A stretch of DNA of 64,000 nt from Myxococcus eversor (GTDB lineage: Bacteria > Myxococcota > Myxococcia > Myxococcales > Myxococcaceae): positions 186,001-250,000 of the forward strand of contig NZ_JAAIXY010000018.1 in NCBI RefSeq assembly GCF_010894455.1, written 5' to 3'. Each line of letters starts with the position of its first letter. The first letter of the stretch is position 1. A program made the translations under genes and the position numbers. Positions 18,240-26,328 of the stretch are shown in pieces. Below the pieces are notes generated by a model. That model was not told the DNA's origin and made no database searches. It was given only the letters and a program-made list of their open reading frames with translations.

Positions 18240-19199
18240 ATGGCCCTCCGCGACGTGTTCCTGTCCCTGGCGTTGTCGCTGTCCGCCCCGGCCTTCGCGC
18301 AAGAAGGAGTCACCGTCAGCGTGCGCTGTACGGAGACGTGCACGGTGGTCTTCGACGGGAAGCGAGGGCGTCGAGTCAACGAGGCCCTCTGGGAGTTCCA
18401 GGGCATCACCCCGGGAGCCCGTCGAGTGGAGGCCACGGGAGTGCTCGGTCGCCCCCTGGCGAGCGGCTTCGCGGACATCCCCGACACGGCCCTGGCGACC
18501 GTCTACCTCGTGAGCAACCAGCGCATCGTCGTGCGCAAGGAGAGCACCACGTCACCCGGCACCCCCGAGTGGGTGGAGGGAACCGCGCGAGTCGCACCTG
18601 GAGGCACCGAGAAGACCCCGAGCCCGCCCCCACCGCCACCGTCCACCGCGAAGAGCGTGGCCCTCGTGAGCTGCCTGGAGTCCTGCACGGTGATGCTCGA
18701 CGAGCGAAGGGGAACGCGTCGAGACGAACGGACCTGGGAGTTCCGGGACGTGGAGCCCGGCAAGCGCCGCGTGGAGGGCACGGCGGATCTGCTCAACCGG
18801 AAGCTCTTCGCCAGCTATGTCGACGTGCCCGCGGGCACGGAGGCCACGTATCAGGGTGACTCGAAGGGCCGGGTCATCCTCACGCGACAGCGAGCACTCG
18901 CGGACGTCGAGGAGGCGCGTGAGCAGGCGGGACTCGCGGACGCGTCGCGCCTGCATGTCCGTTGTCTCAAGTCCTGCGACGTGACGCTGGACGGTGCACG
19001 CAAGGGTGAAGAAGGAGGCTCGGGTGGACTCATCCAGGACGTGAAGCCAGGTCGGCGCGAGCTGGCGGTGACGTTCACCCTGGGCAAGCAGCAGCGGCGC
19101 GTGACACTCGACGTGCCCCCGCGCAGCGAGGTGTTCATCACCGCGTCGGAAGGTGGCGGCCTCCAGGTGACGAACACGAAGCCCCTGGGTGCCGAATAG
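18240..19199 (+). CDS. secreted protein with three PEGA-like Cys-containing repeats
   Basis: A 319-residue protein with a signal peptide (MALRDVFLSLALSLSAPAFA-QE). Three repeats of about 80-110 residues each begin with a C-x3-C pair and a V-x-x-D strand: VRCTETCTVVFD, VSCLESCTVMLD and VRCLKSCDVTLD. Each then has a PG-R-R turn: ITPGARRVEA, VEPGKRRVEG, VKPGRRELAV. This is the beta-sandwich layout of PEGA domains, with a conserved Cys pair that could form a disulfide. A Pro-rich linker (PSPPPPPPS) separates repeats 1 and 2. The likely location is periplasm or outer surface. ATG 18240 is preferred over 18174 because it starts the signal peptide. No Shine-Dalgarno is obvious. Confidence 0.7.
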   Translation: MALRDVFLSLALSLSAPAFAQEGVTVSVRCTETCTVVFDGKRGRRVNEALWEFQGITPGARRVEATGVLGRPLASGFADIPDTALATVYLVSNQRIVVRKESTTSPGTPEWVEGTARVAPGGTEKTPSPPPPPPSTAKSVALVSCLESCTVMLDERRGTRRDERTWEFRDVEPGKRRVEGTADLLNRKLFASYVDVPAGTEATYQGDSKGRVILTRQRALADVEEAREQAGLADASRLHVRCLKSCDVTLDGARKGEEGGSGGLIQDVKPGRRELAVTFTLGKQQRRVTLDVPPRSEVFITASEGGGLQVTNTKPLGAE

Positions 19200-19201
19200 C
19201 C

Positions 19202-19361
19202 GCTCAGTCGTTCCCGCTTGAAGACAGTGACTGCTCCGAGAGGGGCGGGTCCATCAGCACGGCAACCTAGGGTGCGTAGCCGCTTATTCGCTCTCGCTCG
19301 GAGGCAGGGCCTGCTCAGCGAGGGGTGGATCCATCAACGCGGCGACCTCCGGCGAGTAGCC
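19202..19361. repeat. 80-bp degenerate tandem duplication of the methyltransferase 3' end
   Basis: 19202-19281 aligns without gaps to 19282-19361, with about 60 of 80 bases identical by hand count. The right copy is the genuine 3' end of the TrmN6-like gene. In the left copy the minus strand reads GYAP, a TAG, then VAVLMDPPLSEQ and a TGA exactly where the real gene stops. Many differences are synonymous. Confidence 0.8.
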
Positions 19362-20084
19362 TCCAGGCCCCTCGCCATGGACGACGAGCGGCGGGCGCAC
19401 GGTGAGGCCCCTGTCCCTGTCACGCACGGCCTGAACGAGAAACCGCGTCGCGGGGGCATCCACGCGCGAGTGCACGAAGCGCAGGACGCGAGGATGCAGC
19501 TTCGCCTGGGCCAGCCACCCCAACACCTCCGCCGCGCGCGCCGCGGGATACACCAGGCTCACCAGTCCTCCGGGAGCGAGCGCGTAGCGCGCCGCCGTGA
19601 TGACAGCCTGGGCATCACAGGCCACCTCCGACTTGGAGATGGCGCGCTCGTCATCCGGGCTGCGCACTCCCGCGTCGGCGACTCGAAACGGAGGGTTCGA
19701 CACGACATGGCCATAGGCACCCCCGGTGACGAACTCTCGGATGCGACACAGGTCTCCGAGCACCGGCCGAACCCGGGCCTCACAGTCATTGAGCGCCACG
19801 GCGCGAGTGAGCCGAGCAAACACAGCGGGCTGGAGTTCGAGCGCATCCACGGGCCCCAGGCCAAATTGTTTCACCAGGAGCAATGACACCACACCGCTGC
19901 CCGCGCCCAGCTCCAGGACAGGGCTCGCCAGGCCCGTGGTGGATTCGGTGGCCGCGAAGTGCGCGAGCAGCACGGCATCCAGCGTGAAACGGTAGCCATT
20001 GCGTCGCTGAAACACGCGCACGCCCGCCGTGCCGATGGAGTCGAGCGTCTCGTCCGGGCCGGGCTGTAGGTGGAAGGGTGTCAC
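19284..20084 (-). CDS. TrmN6-like (YfiC) N6-adenine methyltransferase
   Basis: A 266-residue class I SAM-dependent methyltransferase. The substrate-side N-terminus has RVFQRRNGYRFTLDAVLLAHFA, the SAM motif I is VLELGAGSGVVSLLL, and the amino-methyltransferase motif is SNPPF, followed by a basic stretch and PGGLVSLVYPAARAAEVL. This matches tRNA1(Val) adenine-37 N6-methyltransferase and related YfiC/TrmN6 enzymes. GTG 20084 is chosen because the family starts shortly before the R-V-x-Q-x-x-x-G-Y-R-F motif and GGA lies upstream; a GTG at 20153 would add 23 residues. Its 3' end is tandemly duplicated just downstream. It is divergent from the DUF2169 gene. Confidence 0.87.
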   Translation of the reverse strand: MTPFHLQPGPDETLDSIGTAGVRVFQRRNGYRFTLDAVLLAHFAATESTTGLASPVLELGAGSGVVSLLLVKQFGLGPVDALELQPAVFARLTRAVALNDCEARVRPVLGDLCRIREFVTGGAYGHVVSNPPFRVADAGVRSPDDERAISKSEVACDAQAVITAARYALAPGGLVSLVYPAARAAEVLGWLAQAKLHPRVLRFVHSRVDAPATRFLVQAVRDRDRGLTVRPPLVVHGEGPGGYSPEVAALMDPPLAEQALPPSESE

Positions 20085-20182
20085 GAGGGATTCCAGCAAG
20101 CTTGCATCCGCGCCGCACACGCGTCCACTCGGGTGGCCCTGCCGTCCTGTCACGCGCTCACGGGGACTGATAGAGATGAAAC

Positions 20183-21247
20183 ATGGGGCACCCGTCCACC
20201 GAGAATCGCACCCCCTTCATCTTCGAGCCCCTGTTCCTCACCGATGAGGTGCTGCGTCCCCTCTTCGTGCCCGTGGTGAAGGCGACGTTCGACTTGAAGC
20301 CTCGCGGCGCGCCGGTGCTCGCGGAGGAGCAGGCGCCCTTGATGGTGGCGGGCGAGCGCTGGGACGGAGAAGAAACGTCCAGCCTGCGCCTGGAGCCCGA
20401 GGGAGCGTTCACCAAGGTCGGCACGGACGTGGTGCTGCTGGGACACGCGCACGCGCCCAAGGCGGGGACGCGCGAGTTGCTCGCGGAGCTGCATGTCGGT
20501 CCCATCCACAAGCAGGTGCGCGTGGTGGGGGACAGGACGTGGTTCAAGAGCCTGGGGGGTATCGGCATCACCCAGCCGCTCGCCTTCGAGCGAATCCCCC
20601 TGCGCTACGAGCGGTCCTTCGGTGGCTGGGACAAGAGCGCGCAGGACGCCGCGAAGCACACGTTCGAGCCTCGCAACCCGTTGGGCACGGGCTTCCGAGC
20701 CAGGGGGAGTCGATTCGAGGAAGGTCTGCGGCTGCCCAATCTGGAGTCGCCCAACGACTTGTTGAAGACGTGGGGCCAGTGCCCGACACCCACGGGGTTC
20801 GGTTTCATCGAGCCGCACTGGCAACCGCGCGCGTCCTATGCGGGGACGTACGACGACGCGTGGCGCAAGTCGCGCAGCCCGCTGTTGCCCAAGGACTTCG
20901 ACCGGCGCTTCCTGAGTGGGGCGCCCAAGGACCAGCTCGTCACGGAGTACCTGCGAGGGGGTGAGTCCGTGTTGCTCGGGAACGTGGCGCCGGGTGGGGT
21001 GATGGGCTTCAAGCTGCCCGCGCTGTCACCGCCACGGGTGCTGGCCCCGCGAGCCCGAAACCTGGACGACGCGGACCTGGAGCTGAAGCTGGACACGGTC
21101 GTCATCGACACGGATGCGATGAAGCTGTTCCTCGTGTGGCGAGGCACGTTCACCTTGCAGCGCGAGCCGACGGAGCTGCGCTCCATCCAGGTGACGTGTG
21201 ATGGCGCGGAGGGGCTTGTGCCCGGGCAACCCGTTGGGACTGGGTGA
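20183..21247 (+). CDS. DUF2169 domain protein, T6SS effector adaptor
   Basis: A 354-residue soluble protein matching DUF2169: VVKATFDLKPRGAPVLAEEQ near the start, GDRTWFKSLGG, ERIPLRYERSFGGWD, RNPLGTGF, LPNLESPNDL, GFGFIEPHWQPRASYAGTYD and SRSPLLPKDFDRRF. DUF2169 proteins act as adaptors or chaperones that help load effectors onto PAAR-type spike tips. It is the first gene of the island that later holds DUF4150 and TIGR02270 genes, their usual partners. It converges with the Imm49-like gene, with the stops 6 bases apart. No signal peptide, consistent with cytoplasmic action. Confidence 0.93.
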   Translation: MGHPSTENRTPFIFEPLFLTDEVLRPLFVPVVKATFDLKPRGAPVLAEEQAPLMVAGERWDGEETSSLRLEPEGAFTKVGTDVVLLGHAHAPKAGTRELLAELHVGPIHKQVRVVGDRTWFKSLGGIGITQPLAFERIPLRYERSFGGWDKSAQDAAKHTFEPRNPLGTGFRARGSRFEEGLRLPNLESPNDLLKTWGQCPTPTGFGFIEPHWQPRASYAGTYDDAWRKSRSPLLPKDFDRRFLSGAPKDQLVTEYLRGGESVLLGNVAPGGVMGFKLPALSPPRVLAPRARNLDDADLELKLDTVVIDTDAMKLFLVWRGTFTLQREPTELRSIQVTCDGAEGLVPGQPVGTG

Positions 21248-21253
21248 CGCGGG

Positions 21254-22048
21254 TTACGGCGTCGGAGTCGTCTGGAGGGCCCAGTCGCCCGTGTACGTCA
21301 CTGTCATGGGCACGCGGGCGAGGGGAGGGCAGTAGCGGAAGCTGGTGTCCTCGGGAGCGATGCCGGCGCGCTCGGCCAGCCTCAACAGGGCGAGTCCTTC
21401 CAGCCAGATGAACCGATGGGGCGCGAAGGCCGTCACGGGCGTCGACTGCGAACGAGCGCGCTTCTCGATGTCGAGGCCATATTCGAGACACGCGGTGGAG
21501 AAGGCCTCGGCGAAGGCGGTCCGGTCCGAGGAGGCCAGGGCCCGAGCGACGGCGACGCGGCTGGAGTAGGGCTCCTTGCCCACCTTCTCCAGGGGAACGA
21601 GCACGCGCTCCAGGGCGACGGGCGAGGCGGGTGGGGCGCGCGCGAGGAGCTGGAGGGTCGAGGCCCAAAGGAACTCGTCCTCGTACTCGGCGCCCTGTTG
21701 CCACTGGGTGCCGGAGGTGGCGGCGACAGACTCGGCCAGGGGGAAGTGGCCCGCGGCGAGGGCTCCCAGCAGGGGCGGATTGCGCCGAGCGGGGGGAGGA
21801 GGGAGGCCGCGAGCCTCCAGGAGGAGGTGGAGGCGGCGAGCGTTCTCGGCCATCCGGCAGAGGTTGAGGAAGAACCCCTGGGGGTTGCCATCGACGAGCA
21901 GGGTGGCTACGGCGATGACGTGCAGGTCGAGGGTGATGCCGTCGAGCCGGGTGAGGAGACTGGGGCGGTCGGCACCGGGGTCGAACCGGCTCAGTTTTTC
22001 ACCCAGTGAGTCAGCCGCGTCAGCGCGAAGGGAAATCAGGCGAGCCAT
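21254..22048 (-). CDS. Imm49-like immunity protein
   Basis: A 264-residue helical protein. Family-like features are the C-terminal FIWLEGLALLRLAERAGI and RYCPPLARVP motifs, a central YEDEFLWASTLQLLAR and SSDRTAFAEAFSTACLEY. These fit the immunity 49 family found in polymorphic-toxin and T6SS loci, which protect the producer and its kin. It is the only minus-strand gene between DUF2169 and the nuclease, so which toxin it neutralises is unclear. It starts 103 bases from the AHH gene in divergent orientation. The start codon lacks an obvious ribosome-binding site. Confidence 0.75.
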   Translation of the reverse strand: MARLISLRADAADSLGEKLSRFDPGADRPSLLTRLDGITLDLHVIAVATLLVDGNPQGFFLNLCRMAENARRLHLLLEARGLPPPPARRNPPLLGALAAGHFPLAESVAATSGTQWQQGAEYEDEFLWASTLQLLARAPPASPVALERVLVPLEKVGKEPYSSRVAVARALASSDRTAFAEAFSTACLEYGLDIEKRARSQSTPVTAFAPHRFIWLEGLALLRLAERAGIAPEDTSFRYCPPLARVPMTVTYTGDWALQTTPTP

Positions 22049-22151
22049 GGGAGAAGTGCGGGTGAGCGTAGCCTGGAAACGAGCCTTCGGGCAGCATTGA
22101 CGTCACGGGGTGGCGACCTTGCGCCAGCCTCGCTCCAGGGTGGGTGTGCGC

Positions 22152-23024
22152 ATGAGCAACCTCAGTGCGAACGAGATGAACACGGCGCTGTCACAGCGCC
22201 TCTTGGCCATCTTCGAGCGAAGCCGGGACCGGAAGTACGCGGCGGCCAAGGAAGCCAAGAAGAAGAAGCCGGAGCCGGCGGAGGAGTCCGCGGACGACGC
22301 CGACCATGTCGACAGCAACGCGCCGCCGCGCGGGGTGCTCGGCAAGGACAACCACTATGCGCAGAATGGCTCGAACTACATCGGGTCGCTGGATGGGCGC
22401 GGCGTGTATCGCATGTTCGACCATCCGCACCTGGATGAAATCCGGGACATGGTGCGCGAGACGGCGGAGTTCCCGGGAGGACCACCGGAGAACTTCAATC
22501 CAGGGGCGAAGGACAAGGAGAAGAAGCCCGCGCTCCAGAAGTACCCGTACGCATGGGAGGCCCACCACATCCTCCCGGGCTCTGCGTTCTACTACGAGCT
22601 GAAGAGCGGGCCCGCCTTCACGTACCAGCAGCTTCGGCTGATTCTCCAGTCCGAGTACAATCTGAATCACGGCCACAACATCATCATGCTGCCGGACCAG
22701 GCGTGGGCAGTGCCGGTCCACGCGCTCCTGCAACACCCGGGCGACCATCCCAATTACACGCAGCAGGTGATGCGGGATATGAGGGTCATCGCCAAGAAAA
22801 TCCAGGAGAAGATTGACGCCAACAGCGACCACAAGTTGCTTGTGGTGGACATCTTCACCAAGTTGAAGAACCTGGAGGACGACTACTGGAAGATGCTCGT
22901 GAAGTTGAGCCGAGCCGTAGTGGCAGCCGTCACTCAAGGCAAAGAATACATTCACCCCCTCGTACGCTATGCCCCCAAGGACTTGAAGGCCAAGAGTCGC
23001 TACGAGTGGGGCTCGCTCTATTAA
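22152..23024 (+). CDS. AHH-family nuclease toxin (putative T6SS effector)
   Basis: A 290-residue protein. The N-terminal 60 residues are Lys/Glu-rich and probably flexible. The nuclease domain has the A-H-H triplet in WEAHHILPGSAF (residues 137-139), LNHGHNIIMLP (172-181) and HPGDHPNY (195-202), the histidine arrangement of the AHH branch of the HNH/Endonuclease VII superfamily, which cleaves nucleic acid with one metal ion. There is no PAAR or Rhs N-terminal domain, so it needs an adaptor and spike in trans, which DUF2169 and DUF4150 in the island could supply. ATG 22152 is chosen over GTG 22110. The first Imm11-type gene begins 18 bases after its stop. Confidence 0.85.
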   Translation: MSNLSANEMNTALSQRLLAIFERSRDRKYAAAKEAKKKKPEPAEESADDADHVDSNAPPRGVLGKDNHYAQNGSNYIGSLDGRGVYRMFDHPHLDEIRDMVRETAEFPGGPPENFNPGAKDKEKKPALQKYPYAWEAHHILPGSAFYYELKSGPAFTYQQLRLILQSEYNLNHGHNIIMLPDQAWAVPVHALLQHPGDHPNYTQQVMRDMRVIAKKIQEKIDANSDHKLLVVDIFTKLKNLEDDYWKMLVKLSRAVVAAVTQGKEYIHPLVRYAPKDLKAKSRYEWGSLY

Positions 23025-23042
23025 CGAAAGGAACGATTCACC

Positions 23043-23627
23043 ATGAAATATTTTGTCTTCAAAATCAGCGCAACAGAAGCCGGCTACATCGAGGAATACC
23101 CTCGTGGCAGTCCCGCGGACTGGAAGTTCGACAAAGGCATCAGCCTCGCCAAGGAGTTTCCCATGGGTGGCGAGGTTTCTTTCTCAGACAATTATCCCGA
23201 CGACCGGAATCTCTATGACTTCCAGCCCAACATGATGAGCGACCTCCTGGTTTCAGGACGGGCTCGTAAGCTCATCGAGTCCATGGACATCACCAATGCC
23301 GAGTGGCTCCCCGTCGTGGTCAAGGACCACAAGGGCAACGTCGTGGGTCCCGACTATGCCTTCCTGAATTTGCAGGGCGCCGAAGATGCAATCGACATGG
23401 AGCGTTCCGATTACAGGATGGACGCCATTGCCAAGGACCAGATGGATCGTGTCAACAATCTTGTCCTCAAGCCTGGAACCATCAGCCCTCAGGCCAAGAT
23501 GTTCCGCTGCAAAGGATATCTCCGCCTCATCCTCATCCGTGAGGATGTCCACGCTGCCTTCGAGCAAGCTGGATTGACTGGCTTCAAGGTCTACGACGCT
23601 GAGGGTTGGGACGGCTTCGAACTCTGA
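23043..23627 (+). CDS. Imm11-type (DUF1629-like) immunity protein, copy 1
   Basis: A 194-residue protein starting MKYFVFKIS. The pattern of an N-terminal K-Y-F-V-F-K strand, DLLVSGRARKLIES, GPDYAFLNLQGAEDAIDMERSDY, KMFRCKGYLRLILIREDV and EQAGLTGFKVYDAEGW fits the Imm11/DUF1629 immunity family. AAGGAA lies 8 bases before the ATG, the best ribosome-binding site of the three copies. It sits 18 bases after the AHH nuclease gene, so it is the most probable cognate antitoxin. Base composition in this region is visibly less GC-rich than the surroundings, which suggests horizontal acquisition. Confidence 0.8.
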   Translation: MKYFVFKISATEAGYIEEYPRGSPADWKFDKGISLAKEFPMGGEVSFSDNYPDDRNLYDFQPNMMSDLLVSGRARKLIESMDITNAEWLPVVVKDHKGNVVGPDYAFLNLQGAEDAIDMERSDYRMDAIAKDQMDRVNNLVLKPGTISPQAKMFRCKGYLRLILIREDVHAAFEQAGLTGFKVYDAEGWDGFEL

Positions 23628-23656
23628 GCCACTCAAGCCCTACGTCCATCACCCCT

Positions 23657-24241
23657 ATGAAATACTTCGTCTTCAAGGTCATGGCGGTAGAAGCAGGGTT
23701 CATCGACGAGTATCCCAAAGGGAGCCCTACTGACTGGAAGTTCGCAGAGGGCATCAGCCTCGCCAAGGAGTTTCCCATGGGTGGTGAGGTGTCCTTCTCT
23801 GATAACTATCCTGACCACCGGAACCTCTACGACTTCCAGCCCAATCTGATGAGCGACCTCCTGGTTTCAGGGAGGGCTCGCAAGCTCATCGAGTCGTTGG
23901 AACTCACCAACGCCGAGTGGCTGCCCGTCGTCGTCAAGGACCACAAGGGCAATGTCGTTGGCCCCGACTACGCCTTCCTCAATCTACAGGGCGCTGAGCC
24001 TGCTATCGACATGGAGCGCTCGGTCTACAGGATGGATTCTCTGGCGAAAGATCAGATTGGTCGCGTCAAGAATCTGGTGCTCAAGCACGACGCAATCAGT
24101 CCCCAGGCCAAGATGTTCCGCTGCACCATGCAGCGCCGCCTCACCCTCATCCGTGAAGACGTCCATGCCGCCTTCATCGAGGCGGGACTGACTGGCTTCA
24201 AGGTCTACAACGCTGAAGGCTGGAACGGCCTTAATCTCTGA
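23657..24241 (+). CDS. Imm11-type immunity protein, copy 2
   Basis: Also exactly 194 residues and strongly similar to copy 1 throughout, with the shared block from FPMGGEVSFSDNYPD to VVGPDYAFLNLQGAE almost unchanged. Differences concentrate near the N-terminus (KVMAVEAGFIDEYPKGS), at the AIDMERSVYRMDSLAKDQ segment and in QRRLTLIREDVHAAFIEAG. Such a pattern of a conserved core with variable surface patches suits recognition of divergent toxins. ATG 23657 has no clear Shine-Dalgarno, so expression may rely on read-through translation from copy 1, which ends 29 bases earlier. Confidence 0.8.
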   Translation: MKYFVFKVMAVEAGFIDEYPKGSPTDWKFAEGISLAKEFPMGGEVSFSDNYPDHRNLYDFQPNLMSDLLVSGRARKLIESLELTNAEWLPVVVKDHKGNVVGPDYAFLNLQGAEPAIDMERSVYRMDSLAKDQIGRVKNLVLKHDAISPQAKMFRCTMQRRLTLIREDVHAAFIEAGLTGFKVYNAEGWNGLNL

Positions 24242-24248
24242 GTTCGTT

Positions 24249-24596
24249 ATGTTCGAAGCCAATTGCATCGAAGAACAGCCCGCTGACATCGTCGCTCGGG
24301 TCCTCGAGGAACAGGTGCCGTGCTTCGTCACGGCGCGCGAGGGAGTCCGTGGGGTCCTGCTTCCCCTGGACGAGGTCTACACCGAGGTCCTGGAGCTGCA
24401 TTCTCGCGTCATCGACGCGCGGATGAAGGACCTGGTCCTACCCGGCAAGGACATGGCCATGTACTGCATCCAGGTCAGCCTTTCGGACGAACACGACGCC
24501 ATCCGCTTCAGTGATGAAGAGGGGGAACCCGTCCTCGCACTGGTGGGCGCCATGCGCTTCCTGCGTTGGATGGAAGAGTCCGAAGAGGAAGCATGA
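24249..24596 (+). CDS. hypothetical protein between immunity copies
   Basis: A 115-residue acidic protein starting MFEANCIEEQ, inserted between Imm11 copies 2 and 3. It contains PCFVTAREGVRGVLLPLDEVYTE and a C-terminal LALVGAMRFLRWMEESEEEA. No family is recognised. Its size, acidity and position make it a candidate immunity or accessory protein, but this is inference from neighbours only. It starts 7 bases after copy 2 and ends 25 bases before copy 3, so all are probably co-transcribed. Confidence 0.6.
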   Translation: MFEANCIEEQPADIVARVLEEQVPCFVTAREGVRGVLLPLDEVYTEVLELHSRVIDARMKDLVLPGKDMAMYCIQVSLSDEHDAIRFSDEEGEPVLALVGAMRFLRWMEESEEEA

Positions 24597-24621
24597 GGCA
24601 CGTTCGAGCACAGGACTGGCT

Positions 24622-25206
24622 GTGAAATACTTCGTCTTCAAGGTCATGGCCGAGGAAGCAGGATTCGTCGACGAGTACCCTCGTGGCAGTCCGACGGATT
24701 GGAAGTTCGGCAAGGGCATCAGCCTCACAAGGGCGTTCCCGATGGGCGGAGAGGTTTCCTTCTCGGACAACTACCCCGACAGCCGCAATCTCTATGACTT
24801 CCAGCCCAACCTGATGAACGGCCTCCTGGTTTCAGGGCGGGCACGCAAGCTCATCGAGTCATTGGGAGTCACCAACGCCGAGTGGCTCCCCGTCGTGCTC
24901 AAGGACCAAGAGGGCAACGTCGTCGGTCCTGACTATGCCTTCCTCAATCTGCTTGGCGCCGAAGATGCCATCGACATGAACCGCTCGGTCTACGACATGA
25001 ACTTCATCGTCAAGGACCAGATTGGCCTCATTGAGAAGCTGGCGCTCAAATCCGGCTCCATCAGTCCACAGGCCAAGATGTTCCGCTGCACCTCGTATCT
25101 CCGCCTCATCCTCATCCGTGAAGACGTCCTCGCCGCCTTCGAGCAGGCAGGACTCACCGGCTTCAAGGTCTACGAGGCCGAAGGCTGGGACGGCATGGAG
25201 CTCTGA
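24622..25206 (+). CDS. Imm11-type immunity protein, copy 3
   Basis: The third 194-residue paralog, starting at GTG (VKYFVFKVMAEEAGFVDEYPR). It keeps the conserved core but differs at SLTRAFPMGG, LMNGLLVSGRARKLIESLGV, VVLKDQEGNVVGPDYAFLNL-L-GAE and a distinctive AIDMNRSVYDMNFIVKDQ segment. It is the most divergent of the three. No obvious ribosome-binding site precedes the GTG. The longer ORF to 24511 overlaps the hypothetical gene and is rejected because only the 194-residue form matches the paralogs. The stop converges on the thiolase-like gene. Confidence 0.8.
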   Translation: MKYFVFKVMAEEAGFVDEYPRGSPTDWKFGKGISLTRAFPMGGEVSFSDNYPDSRNLYDFQPNLMNGLLVSGRARKLIESLGVTNAEWLPVVLKDQEGNVVGPDYAFLNLLGAEDAIDMNRSVYDMNFIVKDQIGLIEKLALKSGSISPQAKMFRCTSYLRLILIREDVLAAFEQAGLTGFKVYEAEGWDGMEL

Positions 25207-25221
25207 GCCCCGCTGCCCCGC

Positions 25222-26328
25222 CTACGCACCCCGCTTGCGCCCCGCAGTCAGGTGGATGACCGCCCGCTCTCCCGCCTCCGCCGAGGAGAGCACCAGCACC
25301 ACGGGCGCCGGCGCATAACCCCGCTCCAGTGCCCGAAACGTCAGCGCAGTCGCCACGGCCCCAGACGCCACTCCCGTGTGCCCGAAGCTCTTCGCCGGCA
25401 TCCACACCGCGCCTCGCTCGAAGCGGGCATCCGTGTCCCTCAGGCGCACCTGGAGCATCCCCCACTCGAACGCCCTCGCGTACTGGCCATCATGGTCCGA
25501 CACGAGCAACGGCGCGGACGCCTCCGCCCCCATCGGTCCCAGCGCCGCGAGCACCTGCCGCGTCAGCTCCTGTCCATCCGGCGGCTGCTCCCCATCCAGC
25601 GGCGCCACATCACGCCCCTGTGCCACCCGCACCACCGCCAGGCTCGGCTCCACCGGCGCCTCACGCACCAGCAACAGCGCCACCGCGGCCTCTCCCGCCA
25701 TCAACCCCGTGGCCATCCCCGGCGTCTTGAGCCGCTCCCGCTGATGCAGCAACGTCAGCGTCTCCGGCGACACGAAGCTGTCCACCGCGCACACCAGCGC
25801 GCGCTCCACCTTAGAACCTCGCAGGTCCTCTCCCGCCACCGCCAACGCCTGCGCGAAGGCCACGTTCCCCGCGTGGAACGCCTTCACCTGTCCCCTCCAC
25901 GCCGGCAGGCCCAACGCCTGCCACGTCCCCTTCACCAGCCGGTCCACCAGCAACGCGATGCGCTCCGACACCTCGTCCGGGTCCTCCTCGAACGGGTCCT
26001 TCTGGGTCGTGAAGCCCCGCGCCTCCGGGTCCGGCAACACCAGGTAGAGCCCCACGTGCGGCCCCAGCGCTCGCAGGTCCTCCCGCGCGCCCAGGTCCAC
26101 CAGCGCCTCCGCCAGGAGCGCAATCAGGCGCCCCACGCCGGAGAAACCCAGGGTGGCATCTCCCGCCGCGTGCACCGTGACGGGGCTCGGCTCCTCGTCG
26201 CCCTTCAGGAAGACCTCGAAGTCGGGCGCCGCCGACGGCCAGGCCGTCCCTGCTCGAAACGCCGCCGAGGCGGGCCAGAGCCCCCCCAACGACGACGACA
26301 TCCCCATCACCTGGACCCATCCCACCAT
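25222..26328 (-). CDS. thiolase-like (beta-ketoacyl synthase-fold) protein of a T6SS island
   Basis: A 368-residue protein. The start MVGWVQVMGMSSSLG follows the V-x-x-x-GMG-x-x-S-S-L-G beginning of beta-ketoacyl synthases. Later motifs also fit: ALVCAVDSFVSP, TGLMAGEAAVALLLVR and SFGHTGVASGAVATALTF, whose His corresponds to the second catalytic His. At the position of the usual T-A-C-S active site it has VKAFHAGNVAFAQAL, with no Cys, so condensing activity is doubtful. Thiolase-like proteins of this kind occur beside DUF2169/DUF4150 genes. ATG 26328 has GAGG 6 bases upstream. It is transcribed opposite to its T6SS neighbours, ending against Imm11 copy 3. Its role is unknown; a structural or binding role is inferred. 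Confidence 0.78.
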   Translation of the reverse strand: MVGWVQVMGMSSSLGGLWPASAAFRAGTAWPSAAPDFEVFLKGDEEPSPVTVHAAGDATLGFSGVGRLIALLAEALVDLGAREDLRALGPHVGLYLVLPDPEARGFTTQKDPFEEDPDEVSERIALLVDRLVKGTWQALGLPAWRGQVKAFHAGNVAFAQALAVAGEDLRGSKVERALVCAVDSFVSPETLTLLHQRERLKTPGMATGLMAGEAAVALLLVREAPVEPSLAVVRVAQGRDVAPLDGEQPPDGQELTRQVLAALGPMGAEASAPLLVSDHDGQYARAFEWGMLQVRLRDTDARFERGAVWMPAKSFGHTGVASGAVATALTFRALERGYAPAPVVLVLSSAEAGERAVIHLTAGRKRGA

